In this document: piece after piece, positions 1 through 8,615 of the stretch
Numbering within the stretch: the stretch's first letter is position 1
Layout: the number at the start of each line of letters is the position of its first letter
Assembly (NCBI GenBank): GCA_031285465.1
Contig: JAITWD010000087.1
Location: forward strand, 1-25,903
Direction of reading: 5' to 3'
Length of the DNA stretch: 25,903 nt
Source: Lachnospiraceae bacterium
GTDB taxonomy: Bacteria > Bacillota > Clostridia > Lachnospirales > Lachnospiraceae
The notes under the pieces: generated by a model
Seen by the model: the letters and a program-made list of their open reading frames with translations, nothing else
What the model was told of the DNA's origin: nothing
The model's database searches: none
Made by a program: the position numbers and the translations under genes

Positions 1-1370
1 TCCTCATAGGAAATGAACCAGCCGTAATATTCAGATCCCTCATCATCATTGTACAAATAGGGGGCCTTTGCACTATCACTATAGTCAAAGTGCCAGCCGG
101 TGCCACCATTGTCAAAATCGGCCTCTTTAACCGCCCGCCCATTCTCCAGCTTTACCGTATATCCACTGACCGATTGGCTCATAAAATCAATGATCATACT
201 CTGGTCGATCTCCACCGCGCTGGGACGGACCGCCTCGATCGACGCACCAACAATCACCTCAGGATTGACCGCGGTCATCTTAAGATCCATTCCATAGAGT
301 GGTGAACCGATATTCAGCTTAGCGGTCGGAATATTCTTACCCATCAAAAAGGCTACCGCACTGACCGTATCGGTGATACTGCTGTTATGCGAAGTGACCC
401 CTGCCCAGGTTCCGGCAAAATCATAGGTCATAATATTGATATAATCAAGATACGGCTCTGCTGCCACCCAATCCTGACAGGGCAATGTATATCCGTATGA
501 AGCCGATGCACAGGCAGTCATCTTTTTATTGCCGGCACCATATTGGGCATCCAGTGCCTCGCGAAGCCCTTTTAACATCAGCGCAAAATTGGCATTATCC
601 TCTTCCGCCGTTCCCCAGATCGGGCAACCCTGATCATCGGCATTTTCCGGCAACCGTTCTCCATCAGGATTCCCCGCCGGATACTCCCAGTCCACGTCGA
701 TCCCGTCGATCCACGGATATTCTTCGATCAATGCCACACAACTGTCAATGAAAGTCTGCCGTCCTTCCTCGGTATAGGCCATTTCGGAAAAATAACCACT
801 TTCGGTCCAGCCACCCAGTGAGATCATAATATTGACATCCGGGTACTGCTCGGCATAATACTCATACTGGGCAAAATGATTCTTCGGTAGCGAACCATCC
901 ATCTCACTGGGGGTTTCATCAAGATAATCGGCATCAGGATCGGTCGAAATAATCTCAAATTCGGTCCGCGGTTCAGCTCCGCTATCACGCCGGTCAAAGC
1001 TACTCTCGGTCGTTCCATCTGCCGGTGCAACCGACCAGAAAGCATGATTAATATATGTAATATTATCCCACGGGATCGATGCCACTTCACCAAGTGCCCC
1101 CCGCGTATACACCGCCCAGTTACTGAAGTAGATAATAACCTCCTTCGGAGAGGTGTTGACCGGATAGGATACCTCGGTGACCTCTTCCGGTGTCACTTCC
1201 TCTTCCTCCGGGACCTCGACCGGCTCGGTCGGCTCATCGGCTGGCGCCGTCTCCTGTGGCGTCTCACTCTCATTACCTTGTTCCGCCGCATTACCGCAAC
1301 CCGCTAACACGGTCGTACCAAGGAAAATCATCAGAATAAACAACAATAAACTTTTTTTCATTAATTTCAT
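1..1370 (-). CDS. GH18 family chitinase-like lipoprotein (3' end outside window)
   Basis: About 456 residues are visible; the C-terminus lies beyond the window edge. The N-terminus is a lipoprotein signal (basic MKLMKK, hydrophobic core, lipobox LAGC with Cys near residue 25), so the enzyme should be lipid-anchored outside the membrane. A Pro/Glu/Thr-rich acidic linker (about residues 28-68) leads into the TIM barrel. The catalytic signature DGIDVDWEYP is intact, with Glu229 as the expected acid/base. LGGW upstream and FISYE at the visible end also match GH18, so the barrel is nearly complete. The start is the ATG at 1370, preceded by GGAGAGGG; an in-frame ATG at 1361 has no better site. Family knowledge: GH18 enzymes cleave beta-1,4-GlcNAc polymers. 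Chitin as substrate is inferred and other GlcNAc glycans are possible. No carbohydrate-binding module is visible, unlike the secreted GH18 enzyme at 13281. Confidence 0.9.
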   Translation of the reverse strand, partial: MKLMKKSLLLFILMIFLGTTVLAGCGNAAEQGNESETPQETAPADEPTEPVEVPEEEEVTPEEVTEVSYPVNTSPKEVIIYFSNWAVYTRGALGEVASIPWDNITYINHAFWSVAPADGTTESSFDRRDSGAEPRTEFEIISTDPDADYLDETPSEMDGSLPKNHFAQYEYYAEQYPDVNIMISLGGWTESGYFSEMAYTEEGRQTFIDSCVALIEEYPWIDGIDVDWEYPAGNPDGERLPENADDQGCPIWGTAEEDNANFALMLKGLREALDAQYGAGNKKMTACASASYGYTLPCQDWVAAEPYLDYINIMTYDFAGTWAGVTSHNSSITDTVSAVAFLMGKNIPTAKLNIGSPLYGMDLKMTAVNPEVIVGASIEAVRPSAVEIDQSMIIDFMSQSVSGYTVKLENGRAVKEADFDNGGTGWHFDYSDSAKAPYLYNDDEGSEYYGWFISYE

Positions 1371-1441
1371 AATCCCTCTCCCTTTTTATTATGGCAATCA
1401 TGCAACTGCCTATTGATATGTACTATACAAGCTTATCTTTC

Positions 1442-1470
1442 ATTGTATCTGCTAACGCCTAATATTTCAA
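1442..1470 (-). promoter_or_regulatory. Sigma-A type promoter for the GH18 lipoprotein
   Basis: On the minus strand TTGAAA (1470-1465) and TACAAT (1447-1442) are separated by 17 bases. The start codon is about 72 bases downstream of the -10 box, which leaves a short leader. Each box matches consensus at five of six positions. Confidence 0.6.
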
Positions 1471-1718
1471 CCAGAAATTAAAATTATTTTGTGCTGTTTT
1501 AAGACATTTCGCCACCTTAATGACTATCGCGACCTTTAGCCTTGGCCCACAAGAATTTCATTTGATTTATTATTTTATATAATTTTATATGATTTATATA
1601 ATTAATTTTATATGATTTAAATAATTAATTAGGAAGTCATAAGTATTTTATTAAATTTGAAAATTAGCAGTATTTTATTAAATTTTAATTAAACAATCTT
1701 AGGCAGTGAGTATAGTCA

Positions 1719-1747
1719 TTGAATATAGTTATTAACTAATGTATAAT
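1719..1747 (+). promoter_or_regulatory. Sigma-A type promoter for the DUF6056-like gene
   Basis: TTGAAT (1719-1724), 17-base spacer, perfect TATAAT (1742-1747). The predicted leader is about 185 bases and contains repeat element E and a 13-base tandem duplication just before the ribosome binding site. Confidence 0.6.
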
Positions 1748-1839
1748 GAAATATTATTGTCTAATGGCAGGACTTTGCGTACATTTCAGGTTTTAAAAAG
1801 GGGGCTTTGCCTAAAGGTAATAAAAATCAAACACAAATA

Positions 1840-1911
1840 CCCATGCATTTCGCAGATTTTATTTGCGAAACTGCTTAAATAAAAGTTTAAAAAATCTATG
1901 ATTTTTTAAAC
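1840..1911. repeat. Palindromic intergenic element E, copy 1
   Basis: 72 bases matching 9349-9420 at 65 of 72 positions. It folds as two hairpins. Hairpin 1 has arms TTTCGCAGAT (1848-1857) and ATTTGCGAAA (1861-1870), with one G-T pair where copy 2 has G-C; GCA/TGC extends the stem past one bulged base. Hairpin 2 has perfect 12-base arms 1885-1896 and 1900-1911 around TAT. The element lies in the predicted leader of the membrane-protein gene at 1941. Confidence 0.75.
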
Positions 1912-1930
1912 TATCACTTTAAACTATCAC
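1905..1930 (+). repeat. Perfect 13-base tandem duplication
   Basis: TTTAAACTATCAC occurs twice back to back (1905-1917 and 1918-1930), immediately before the AAGGAAAG ribosome binding site at 1932-1939. The first unit overlaps the right arm of hairpin 2 of element E, so duplication probably happened at the edge of that element. Confidence 0.8.
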
Positions 1931-1940
1931 TAAGGAAAGA

Positions 1941-3407
1941 ATGCCAATGCAAAGTATGATCAAGTTATCCCGGCGGTTACAGAAATTTTGTCTACCACTG
2001 ATTATGGTTACCCTCTTTATTATGATTTTTTTGTATAATGCCTTAACCCCTCATTTGTCAGATGATTTGGCTTATCGTCTGGAGGTTAGCTACAGCAACT
2101 CACTTTGGGGGCTGATCGTTCAGCAGTATCAGGAATATCTGCTCCATAACGGACGTTTTATCACCCAACTTTTCATCCGACTGTTCTTGTCCGCCGATAA
2201 ATGGCTTTTTAATCTACTTAACAGTGGCATGTTTATATTATTGGTGATGCTGATTTATGAAAATATATTGATGTCTTTGAGTGGAAAAGTGGCTGGGCAC
2301 AAACACCATCCGAGCTTATTGCTTCTCATCGCCGGAATGCTCTTTCGGTATAGTGTTCAATTTGGTCAAACCATACTCTGGTTGAGTGGCGCCTGCAATT
2401 ATTTGTGGGGTATGGTAATAATTCTTGGCTTTATTACTTTTTACCGAAAAAATTTAGGGATGGCAAAAGAGCCGCATGGTATCGTTATGGCGATAATATG
2501 CCTCTTTTGGGGATTTGTGGCGGGATGGTGCAGTGAAAACACTTCCGGTGGCGCCTTGGTATGTATCTTTATAATGACTTTATTTTCTGTCAGGACAAGA
2601 AGGAGGACCGGTGAAAAGGCCATTCGGGCGTTTATGGTAACCAGCCATGTGGGCCTCACCGGCGGAATGGCTGGGTTGCTGTTATCACCCGGCATATCGA
2701 TGAGAGCATCGTTGATGAGCGACAATTATACCGGGCTTTGGGCATATCTATCAAGATTATATAAATGCACGTTGACGATTGAACGGTTATTTTTTGAACT
2801 GCTGTGCCTGCTTTTGGTTTTGGTTGTGTTGGCGCTGGTAGTCAAAAAGGATATGACCGTTATTAAAAATAATATTTCTTTTTTCTTTGCCGCCGTGGCC
2901 GCTACCGGAGCATTAATTATGATTCCCCCGCCGACCGACCGTGCCTATTTTGGAATCGGCATTTTTCTGATCCTTATCTGTTTGCAGAGCTTTGCGCGCA
3001 TTTTTTATGATAATAACGAAAAGGCAGATCATGCGGTGAGCATTGATGAGGGGGACAAAAAAACTTCGGAGCTCGGGCGGTATTATCTTGTCGGCCGGAT
3101 CGTGGTAATATCCATCATGACTTTGTGGCTCTTTTTTACCTATACCGAAAATCTGGTAAACCTTGCCCGAATATACCGTGAAGAAAATGAACGGATCGCC
3201 TTGCTTGAGGATGCGGCGGCGGCAGGTAAGACGACCGTGATCGTGCCGATGCACCGACCGGAATTTGCCAACCGGTACAGCACAGCACACGATAATGATC
3301 TAAGTGATGATCCTGAATACTGGATTAATACATTTTACCGTGATTATTATCATGTCAGTAAAATAATTGCGCTACCGTGGGAAGAGTATAATTTGATCAA
3401 TGATTAG
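1941..3407 (+). CDS. Polytopic membrane protein, DUF6056-like
   Basis: 488 residues, with one N-terminal membrane segment (about 15-35) and roughly nine more up to residue about 410. A soluble tail follows that contains YREENERIALLEDA and a stretch resembling sugar-transferase C-termini. After the first membrane segment comes an outward loop with the acidic pair Asp41-Asp42 (HLSDDLAYR) and then HNGRFITQLF. This loop pattern recalls DUF6056 and more broadly GT-C type glycosyltransferases, which use an acidic residue in the first outer loop. The family call is from memory of that pattern, and a role in surface glycan assembly is inference. The start at 1941 follows AAGGAAAG closely; ATG 1947 is equally plausible by spacing. 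The gene stands alone, 161 bases before the histidine kinase, which has its own promoter. Confidence 0.75.
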   Translation: MPMQSMIKLSRRLQKFCLPLIMVTLFIMIFLYNALTPHLSDDLAYRLEVSYSNSLWGLIVQQYQEYLLHNGRFITQLFIRLFLSADKWLFNLLNSGMFILLVMLIYENILMSLSGKVAGHKHHPSLLLLIAGMLFRYSVQFGQTILWLSGACNYLWGMVIILGFITFYRKNLGMAKEPHGIVMAIICLFWGFVAGWCSENTSGGALVCIFIMTLFSVRTRRRTGEKAIRAFMVTSHVGLTGGMAGLLLSPGISMRASLMSDNYTGLWAYLSRLYKCTLTIERLFFELLCLLLVLVVLALVVKKDMTVIKNNISFFFAAVAATGALIMIPPPTDRAYFGIGIFLILICLQSFARIFYDNNEKADHAVSIDEGDKKTSELGRYYLVGRIVVISIMTLWLFFTYTENLVNLARIYREENERIALLEDAAAAGKTTVIVPMHRPEFANRYSTAHDNDLSDDPEYWINTFYRDYYHVSKIIALPWEEYNLIND

Positions 3408-3465
3408 TTACGAGGAGGGCGTTGGCCAACTATCCATTACCGGCGTTCTATTAGAGCAATATTGG

Positions 3466-3494
3466 TTGAAAAAAGCGTCGCAATAAATTATAAT
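3466..3494 (+). promoter_or_regulatory. Sigma-A type promoter for the hybrid histidine kinase
   Basis: TTGAAA (3466-3471), 17-base spacer, perfect TATAAT (3489-3494). It lies 75 bases before the start codon, so the kinase can be transcribed separately from the membrane-protein gene. Confidence 0.65.
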
Positions 3495-3568
3495 GGGGTA
3501 GATCATCCTCAGAATCAACCGATAAACATAAACCCTAATAATTTTATGCCACTGGAGGAATAAACCCG

Positions 3569-6500
3569 ATGTCTGACCCTATTCCTAACAATTCTACCAA
3601 CAATACCACTGATCCTGTTGATCATATTGCCGATACGGAAACCTCGCTTGCCATCCTTAAAAGTATCCTCAATGGACTGAATGCCTTTATTTGCGTTACC
3701 GTGCCGGAGACCGGCGAGATTCTTTTTCTCAATGATAATATCCGGAAGGCCTTTAATATCTCTGATGACGGCATTGGACAATACTGCTATACGCTCATCC
3801 AGGGACTTGACCGCAAATGTGACTTTTGTCCTTATAATCAGCTACAGCTTGATCCCGATCAGGTCATCGTATGGGATCATTGCGAATCGGATGGACGTAC
3901 TCACCAGAAAACCGCTCTGCTCATCGACTGGCCGGGCGGACACAAAGCCCACTTGGAATATGGTATTGATATTACCGCCATTAAGCAGGTTGCCGAAGCA
4001 CTGGAAGACCGTGAACAAATGCTATCGGCATTGAATCAAGCCGCTCTGCTGCTTTTGTCCTTCCGTGAAGGACAGTTTGTTGAGGCGATGAGCGATGGAC
4101 TCTCCATTATTGCCGACATTGCACATTTTGACCGGATGTCGGTTTTTCAAAACTATGAACAGGATAACCGGCTCTATGCTACCCAGACCTATCGCTGGGA
4201 CCATCGGTCGGGCGGTTCTGCTCCCCCCCATCACTATCTTACCGACCTATCTTATGCCGATGTCGCCCCAAGCTGGCAGACCATCCTGGCAGGCGGTGAT
4301 TATATTAATGGCATTGTCAGCCAGATGCCCGACGGTGACTCGCTTAAACAATTTAATTGTCAATCGGTTCTTGCCTTTCCAATCTTTACCGGCGATCGGT
4401 TCTGGGGATTGGCACTCTTTGAGAACCGTAAGGAGGAGCGGCTATTTTCCGATTATGAAACCGATATCCTCCGTTCCGCCGGCATGATGATCACCAATAT
4501 GGTCGGTCGCCACGAGGAGGCGGAGCGCATTCGTGCCGCCGATGAGCGGACCAGGCTTATGCTTGATGCCACCCCACTTAGCTGTTATCTCTTTAACCGC
4601 CAGCACCAATTGATCGACTGCAATGAAGCGGCTGTAAAGCTCTTTCACTTTCGCAATAAGCAGGAGCAGATCGAAGGCTTCAGCCGTTGTCATCCAACCT
4701 ATCAGCCCGATGGAAGTGCCTCCTTAGAGCAATGCAACGATAATATAAAGCGGGCCTTTAACGAGGGCCGTCATGTCTTTGAATGGATGCATCAGACCAC
4801 CGATCGGATCCCCCTGCCTGCCGAGGTCACCCTTGTGCGGGTTAAATATGATAATGAGTATGTTGTGGCCGGTTATGTCAGAGATCTTAGGGAACACCGC
4901 CGGATGATCGACGAGATTGAAACCCGTAATAAGCTTTTGTTCGCCGTCAACCAAATGTCTACCACCCTGTTAAGAGCCGATGCCACCGAATTTGAGTCGG
5001 CTTTACTGCACGCGATGGGGATTATGGCGGAAGCCGCCGGTGCCGATCGTGTCTATATACGGCAGATCATTTACCAGGATGAGCGGATTTATTGTACACA
5101 GTTATATGAATGGGCTGATGCCATGGAATCACCGCACGATTACCCCGACCCCAAGATCATCCTGTCCGAAACTGCCCCTGGGTGGGAAGAACGCCTGGCA
5201 AAAGGATCGTGTATCAATGAAATTATCAGTCAGATCGAAGGTGATCCACAGCAAATGCTGGCTTCCCAGGATATTCAAGCTATCTTACTGGTTCCCATTT
5301 TTGTAAAGGATGAACTATGGGGATTCCTTGGCTTTGACAACTGCCATGAGGAACGACTTTTTACCCACAATGAAGAAAGTATCCTCCGCTCGGCCAGTGA
5401 GCTGATCGCCGATGCACTGTTACGTAATGATATGGAAGCCAATCTTTTGTCCACCACCGTAAAGTTACAGCAAGCGCTGACCGAAGCGCAGAATGCCAAT
5501 CAGGCCAAAAGTGAATTCCTATCCCGCATGAGTCACGAGATGCGCACCCCGATGAACGCCATAATCGGCATGACCACCGTCGGACACAATACCACCGAAC
5601 TGGGGCGTAAAGATTATGCGCTCGGTAAAATTGATGAAGCCTCCAAGCATCTGTTGGGCATCATCAACGATATCCTTGACCTGTCAAAGATCGAGGCCAA
5701 CAAATTTGAATTGTCCGATCTCCCTTTTCCCTTTCGGGAGATGCTTAATAAAGCGGTTTCCTTCGTCCGTTTTCGTATCGAAGAAAAAAAGCTGTTCTTT
5801 TCGCTGACCGTCGATTCTGATGTTCCGTCCTGTGTGTTGGGCGATGAACAGCATCTTACTCAGGTGATCATCAATCTGCTAGCCAATGCTGTCAAATTCA
5901 CTCCGGAAGGCGGGCACATTCATCTTGGCACCACCCTGATCAGGGATACCGACGATGCCTACGAACTGCAGATTGAAGTCTCCGATAGCGGTATCGGTAT
6001 TCCGATAGAGCAGCAAGATAAAATCTTCCAAGCTTTTGAACAGGCCGAGGGTGGTATTACCCGCCGTTATGGCGGTACCGGTTTAGGTCTGGCGATCTCT
6101 CGGCGTATCGTCGAGAAGATGGGCGGTACGATCGCGGTTAAGTCCAAGGAAGGACACGGTTCCCGATTCTTTTTTACCGTTAAGCTTAAGCGAGCTGACA
6201 GCCAGTGTGAACGCACTGATAGTACCGAAAGGAACACTGAAATAATCAGCACCGAGCTTCAAACTGGTGAATTCTCCGGCAAACGGATTTTAATAGCCGA
6301 AGATCTGCCGATCAATCGTGAGATCCTTCAAGCTCTGCTGGAACATACCGGCTTAATTATGGATATGGCGGAAAATGGCAGGGAAGCGGTCGAGATGGTG
6401 GCCGACGCTCCGGGGGCTTACGATCTTATCTTCATGGATGTACAAATGCCGGAAATGGATGGCCTGGAAGCCACCCAATACATTCGGGCGACTCTGACTA

Positions 6501-6649
6501 GTGAAAACCATCTTCCGATCGTCGCCATGACCGCCAATGTTTATCGGGAGGACATCGAGCGTTGTCTCGCAGCGGGAATGGATGACCATCTCGGCAAGCC
6601 CATTGATATCAACCTGATGATGGAAAAGTTGCGCCACTACCTATCATAA
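3569..6649 (+). CDS. Hybrid sensor histidine kinase (PAS-GAF-PAS-GAF-HisKA-HATPase-REC)
   Basis: 1026 residues with no signal peptide or clear membrane segment, so a cytoplasmic sensor is expected. Order: PAS (about 28-140), GAF (about 150-320), PAS (about 330-450), GAF (about 455-625), a coiled linker, HisKA with SHEMRTPMNA and phospho-acceptor His656, HATPase_c with N box around Asn773 and DSGIGIP and GGTGLGLAIS, and a C-terminal receiver with Asp957 in MDVQMPEMDG plus the conserved Thr/Ala and Lys positions. The two PAS-GAF units look like an internal duplication: KEERLFSDYETDILRSAG recurs as HEERLFTHNEESILRSAS. The first PAS carries a cysteine cluster (Cys73, Cys84, Cys87). GGAGG sits nine bases before the ATG. 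No partner regulator or Hpt protein is adjacent, so the output pathway cannot be read from context. The ligand is unknown. Confidence 0.95.
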   Translation: MSDPIPNNSTNNTTDPVDHIADTETSLAILKSILNGLNAFICVTVPETGEILFLNDNIRKAFNISDDGIGQYCYTLIQGLDRKCDFCPYNQLQLDPDQVIVWDHCESDGRTHQKTALLIDWPGGHKAHLEYGIDITAIKQVAEALEDREQMLSALNQAALLLLSFREGQFVEAMSDGLSIIADIAHFDRMSVFQNYEQDNRLYATQTYRWDHRSGGSAPPHHYLTDLSYADVAPSWQTILAGGDYINGIVSQMPDGDSLKQFNCQSVLAFPIFTGDRFWGLALFENRKEERLFSDYETDILRSAGMMITNMVGRHEEAERIRAADERTRLMLDATPLSCYLFNRQHQLIDCNEAAVKLFHFRNKQEQIEGFSRCHPTYQPDGSASLEQCNDNIKRAFNEGRHVFEWMHQTTDRIPLPAEVTLVRVKYDNEYVVAGYVRDLREHRRMIDEIETRNKLLFAVNQMSTTLLRADATEFESALLHAMGIMAEAAGADRVYIRQIIYQDERIYCTQLYEWADAMESPHDYPDPKIILSETAPGWEERLAKGSCINEIISQIEGDPQQMLASQDIQAILLVPIFVKDELWGFLGFDNCHEERLFTHNEESILRSASELIADALLRNDMEANLLSTTVKLQQALTEAQNANQAKSEFLSRMSHEMRTPMNAIIGMTTVGHNTTELGRKDYALGKIDEASKHLLGIINDILDLSKIEANKFELSDLPFPFREMLNKAVSFVRFRIEEKKLFFSLTVDSDVPSCVLGDEQHLTQVIINLLANAVKFTPEGGHIHLGTTLIRDTDDAYELQIEVSDSGIGIPIEQQDKIFQAFEQAEGGITRRYGGTGLGLAISRRIVEKMGGTIAVKSKEGHGSRFFFTVKLKRADSQCERTDSTERNTEIISTELQTGEFSGKRILIAEDLPINREILQALLEHTGLIMDMAENGREAVEMVADAPGAYDLIFMDVQMPEMDGLEATQYIRATLTSENHLPIVAMTANVYREDIERCLAAGMDDHLGKPIDINLMMEKLRHYLS

Positions 6650-6764
6650 TGAAAGCTTACTGCCTATAATTGGCAATAATAAATACCACTCCCCCCTGTC
6701 CTGTACCCTCCAACTAGCCGATATACTTATTGAGGTTGAAATATGTATCCAAGGAGGGATCATT

Positions 6765-6941
6765 ATGCAGGTAAATGGAATTATCGACCGTTTCAGCGTC
6801 CAATCCATCCTAATGCTTTCCCACCTCCAAATCCCGGAAACGGAAGGCAGACAGGATAAGCGCCGGAAAGAACCGGAAAGTGCCGGTTTCAATTCAATTC
6901 TGGCCAAACAAATGATAACGGCTAAAACAGCCGCATATTAA
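6765..6941 (+). CDS. Small unknown protein, 58 residues
   Basis: I do not recognise this protein. It begins MQVNGIIDRFSVQSILMLSH and ends with NSILAKQMITAKTAAY. A perfect AAGGAGGG lies eight bases before the ATG, which is the main reason to call it. The middle (about residues 25-40) is highly charged (EGRQDKRRKEPE), flanked by two likely helices; there is no membrane segment or signal. It sits 115 bases after the kinase in the same direction and could be read through from it. The last codons contain a short hairpin (CGGCT/AGCCG). A strong terminator follows at 7067, about 125 bases on. Coding status is not certain. Confidence 0.55.
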   Translation: MQVNGIIDRFSVQSILMLSHLQIPETEGRQDKRRKEPESAGFNSILAKQMITAKTAAY

Positions 6942-7066
6942 GCAACATGAGTAGCTTCACAGGGACGCTCAGGAAACCGTTGAGAGGCGCGAGACGCCAA
7001 AGGAGTAGGATCGGAAGTGAAAAGTGAAATCAGAAGTAACGTTCCAACAAGACATCGCATCACATA
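6942..7066. other. Gap after the small ORF; nothing recognised
   Basis: This stretch contains a short GGCG/CGCC hairpin near 6986 and no ORF with a ribosome binding site on either strand. Confidence 0.4.
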
Positions 7067-7106
7067 AAAAGCCGCCATCGGATCTACCTCCGGGAGCGGC
7101 TTTTTA
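7067..7106. terminator. Bidirectional intrinsic terminator
   Basis: Arms AAAAAGCCGC (7067-7076) and GCGGCTTTTT (7097-7106) form a perfect 10-base stem. An inner CGGA/TCCG pair (7080-7083/7090-7093) extends it. With A and T tracts on both sides it can end transcripts from the plus-strand kinase side and from the minus-strand peptidase operon, whose last stop codon is at 7133. Confidence 0.85.
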
Positions 7107-7132
7107 CATGATTTAACCATTCGTACGACAGC

Positions 7133-8587
7133 TTATGCTTTATAGGCCTCGATCAAGCGCAAATAAAACTCAATGGTCTTGTAAAAGCTTTCTAACGGGA
7201 TCCGTTCGTTGTGTCCATGGATCATCGCTCGTTCTTCTTTACTGAGCTGCATTGCCGAAAAACGGTAAACCCGGTCGGTTATCCGACAGTAATGACGCGA
7301 GTCGCTGGCACCCATCATCAGATAGGGGGCGATAAGGATATCTGGCCAGGTAGTATGGATAACCTGCTTCAGGGTTGCCCACTCTGCACCTGATGTATCG
7401 GAGCAGATGGATGCCTCCATACCGCTTACCAGACGAAGATTAATCTTATCATTTTTCATTACCTTACGAAGATGATCTAACGCTGAGGATATCGTGCTAC
7501 TCCCGAGCAGGCGTAGATTTAAACCGATCGTTGCATATGGTGGCAAAATATTGTAAGCTTTACTGCCCTCCATCCGGGTGACGGCACAGGTAGTGCGCAT
7601 CATCGCGTTTAGTTCACCGCCGGCTTTGCGACAGACCAGTTTAAGCAAGGGCAGGAAGCACCACAGATTAGCAAAAATGAGCTTAACTGCCAGACCGGAA
7701 TGACGACCAAGTGTATCAAACATTGCGGCCACCGCCGGCGTAAACTCCGCGGGAAAAGGATGGCTTTCCAGACGAACGACGGCGGAAGAAAGCTGTCCAA
7801 TAATGGTATGGGTTGGCGGAGTGGAGGCATGACCGCCTTCACCTTCCATACTACATTCGATGTTTACCGTTCCTTTTTCGCTGATGCCTACCATAGCACA
7901 GGCCGATCCTATTCCTGGGAAAACCCCTTCAACAATCGCCCCGCCTTCGTCCACCACCATGCCCGGTTTAATGCCCTTTTCCTCAAACCATCTGACAATT
8001 GCAATACAGCTTTCTCCGTCAAGCTCTTCATCACCGCCGAAAGAAAGGTATATATCCTGCTCAGGCACAAAAGAATCGCCGATCAGCTGCTCCACCGCTT
8101 CGAGGATTCCGCACAAGGTCCCCTTGGTATCCAAGGTACCCCGCCCCCACAGCACACCGTCTTCGATCAAACCGCCGAAAGCCGGCCGTTCCCAACGTTC
8201 CTCATCGGCAGGTACCACATCATAATGGGCCATCATGACAAGCGGTGACCGACTTTGCTTTCCCTTCCAATGATAGAGCAGTCCTGCCGGTCCGATCTGC
8301 TCGCGGGTACAGGTCTGGTGGATCAACGGAAAGCGCTCGGCCAAAAGGTGGACAAACTTAGCAAATTCAGCCCGATCCACCAATGCTTCGTCACGATAGG
8401 AAACCGTTTTACACCGGATCATCGCCGCCAGATCATCGGCTGCCTTGGCACGGGGGATGGTGTAGGTACCTGGCAATTTTGCCGGCAACAACTCCGGTTG
8501 GAAGCGGAATGCCCTAATAAATATAGTAATTATGAAAATGAAAAGAACGGCGATTATTAATATAGTAACGATTGATCCTATGCTCAT
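7133..8587 (-). CDS. Membrane-anchored M20 family metallopeptidase
   Basis: 484 residues from the chosen start. One hydrophobic segment (about residues 5-27) anchors the protein and the rest is an M20 fold. Counting from the upstream ATG at 8593, the di-zinc site shows as AHYDVVP (His123, Asp125), GRGTLDTKG (Asp155, bridging) and GGDEELDG (Glu189 general base, Glu190 ligand), with later ligands in GASDSRHY and HGHNERIP. M20 enzymes hydrolyse dipeptides, acylated amino acids or related amides; carboxypeptidase PM20D1-like proteins are the nearest type by pattern. The start is set by the ribosome binding site: GGAGG directly abuts ATG 8593 (spacing 0) but lies six bases before ATG 8587. It is the last gene of a three-gene unit with the two small membrane proteins upstream (28-base gap), so a product moved by those proteins may be its substrate or product; that link is inference. 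Confidence 0.9.
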   Translation of the reverse strand: MSIGSIVTILIIAVLFIFIITIFIRAFRFQPELLPAKLPGTYTIPRAKAADDLAAMIRCKTVSYRDEALVDRAEFAKFVHLLAERFPLIHQTCTREQIGPAGLLYHWKGKQSRSPLVMMAHYDVVPADEERWERPAFGGLIEDGVLWGRGTLDTKGTLCGILEAVEQLIGDSFVPEQDIYLSFGGDEELDGESCIAIVRWFEEKGIKPGMVVDEGGAIVEGVFPGIGSACAMVGISEKGTVNIECSMEGEGGHASTPPTHTIIGQLSSAVVRLESHPFPAEFTPAVAAMFDTLGRHSGLAVKLIFANLWCFLPLLKLVCRKAGGELNAMMRTTCAVTRMEGSKAYNILPPYATIGLNLRLLGSSTISSALDHLRKVMKNDKINLRLVSGMEASICSDTSGAEWATLKQVIHTTWPDILIAPYLMMGASDSRHYCRITDRVYRFSAMQLSKEERAMIHGHNERIPLESFYKTIEFYLRLIEAYKA

Positions 8588-8615
8588 GTGCATCCTCCGA
8601 TTAAAATCTATCTCT

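Larger units (their letters stand above)
1371..1940. other. AT-rich gap between divergent genes
   Basis: A 570-base gap that is strongly AT-rich, especially 1558-1700, where short TTTATATGATTTA-like units recur. It holds the divergent promoters at 1442 and 1719 and repeat element E (1840-1911). No convincing ORF was seen. Confidence 0.6.

Noticed and set aside
2913..3290. Minus-strand ORF of 125 residues
   Set aside because: Antisense to the DUF6056-like gene in a region of clear coding bias on the plus strand.
6938..7120. Minus-strand ORF of 60 residues
   Set aside because: It runs through the terminator at 7067-7106 and overlaps the end of the better-supported small plus-strand ORF; no ribosome binding site.
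7700..8248. Plus-strand ORF of 182 residues
   Set aside because: Antisense to the M20 peptidase, whose zinc ligands are all visible; no own ribosome binding site.
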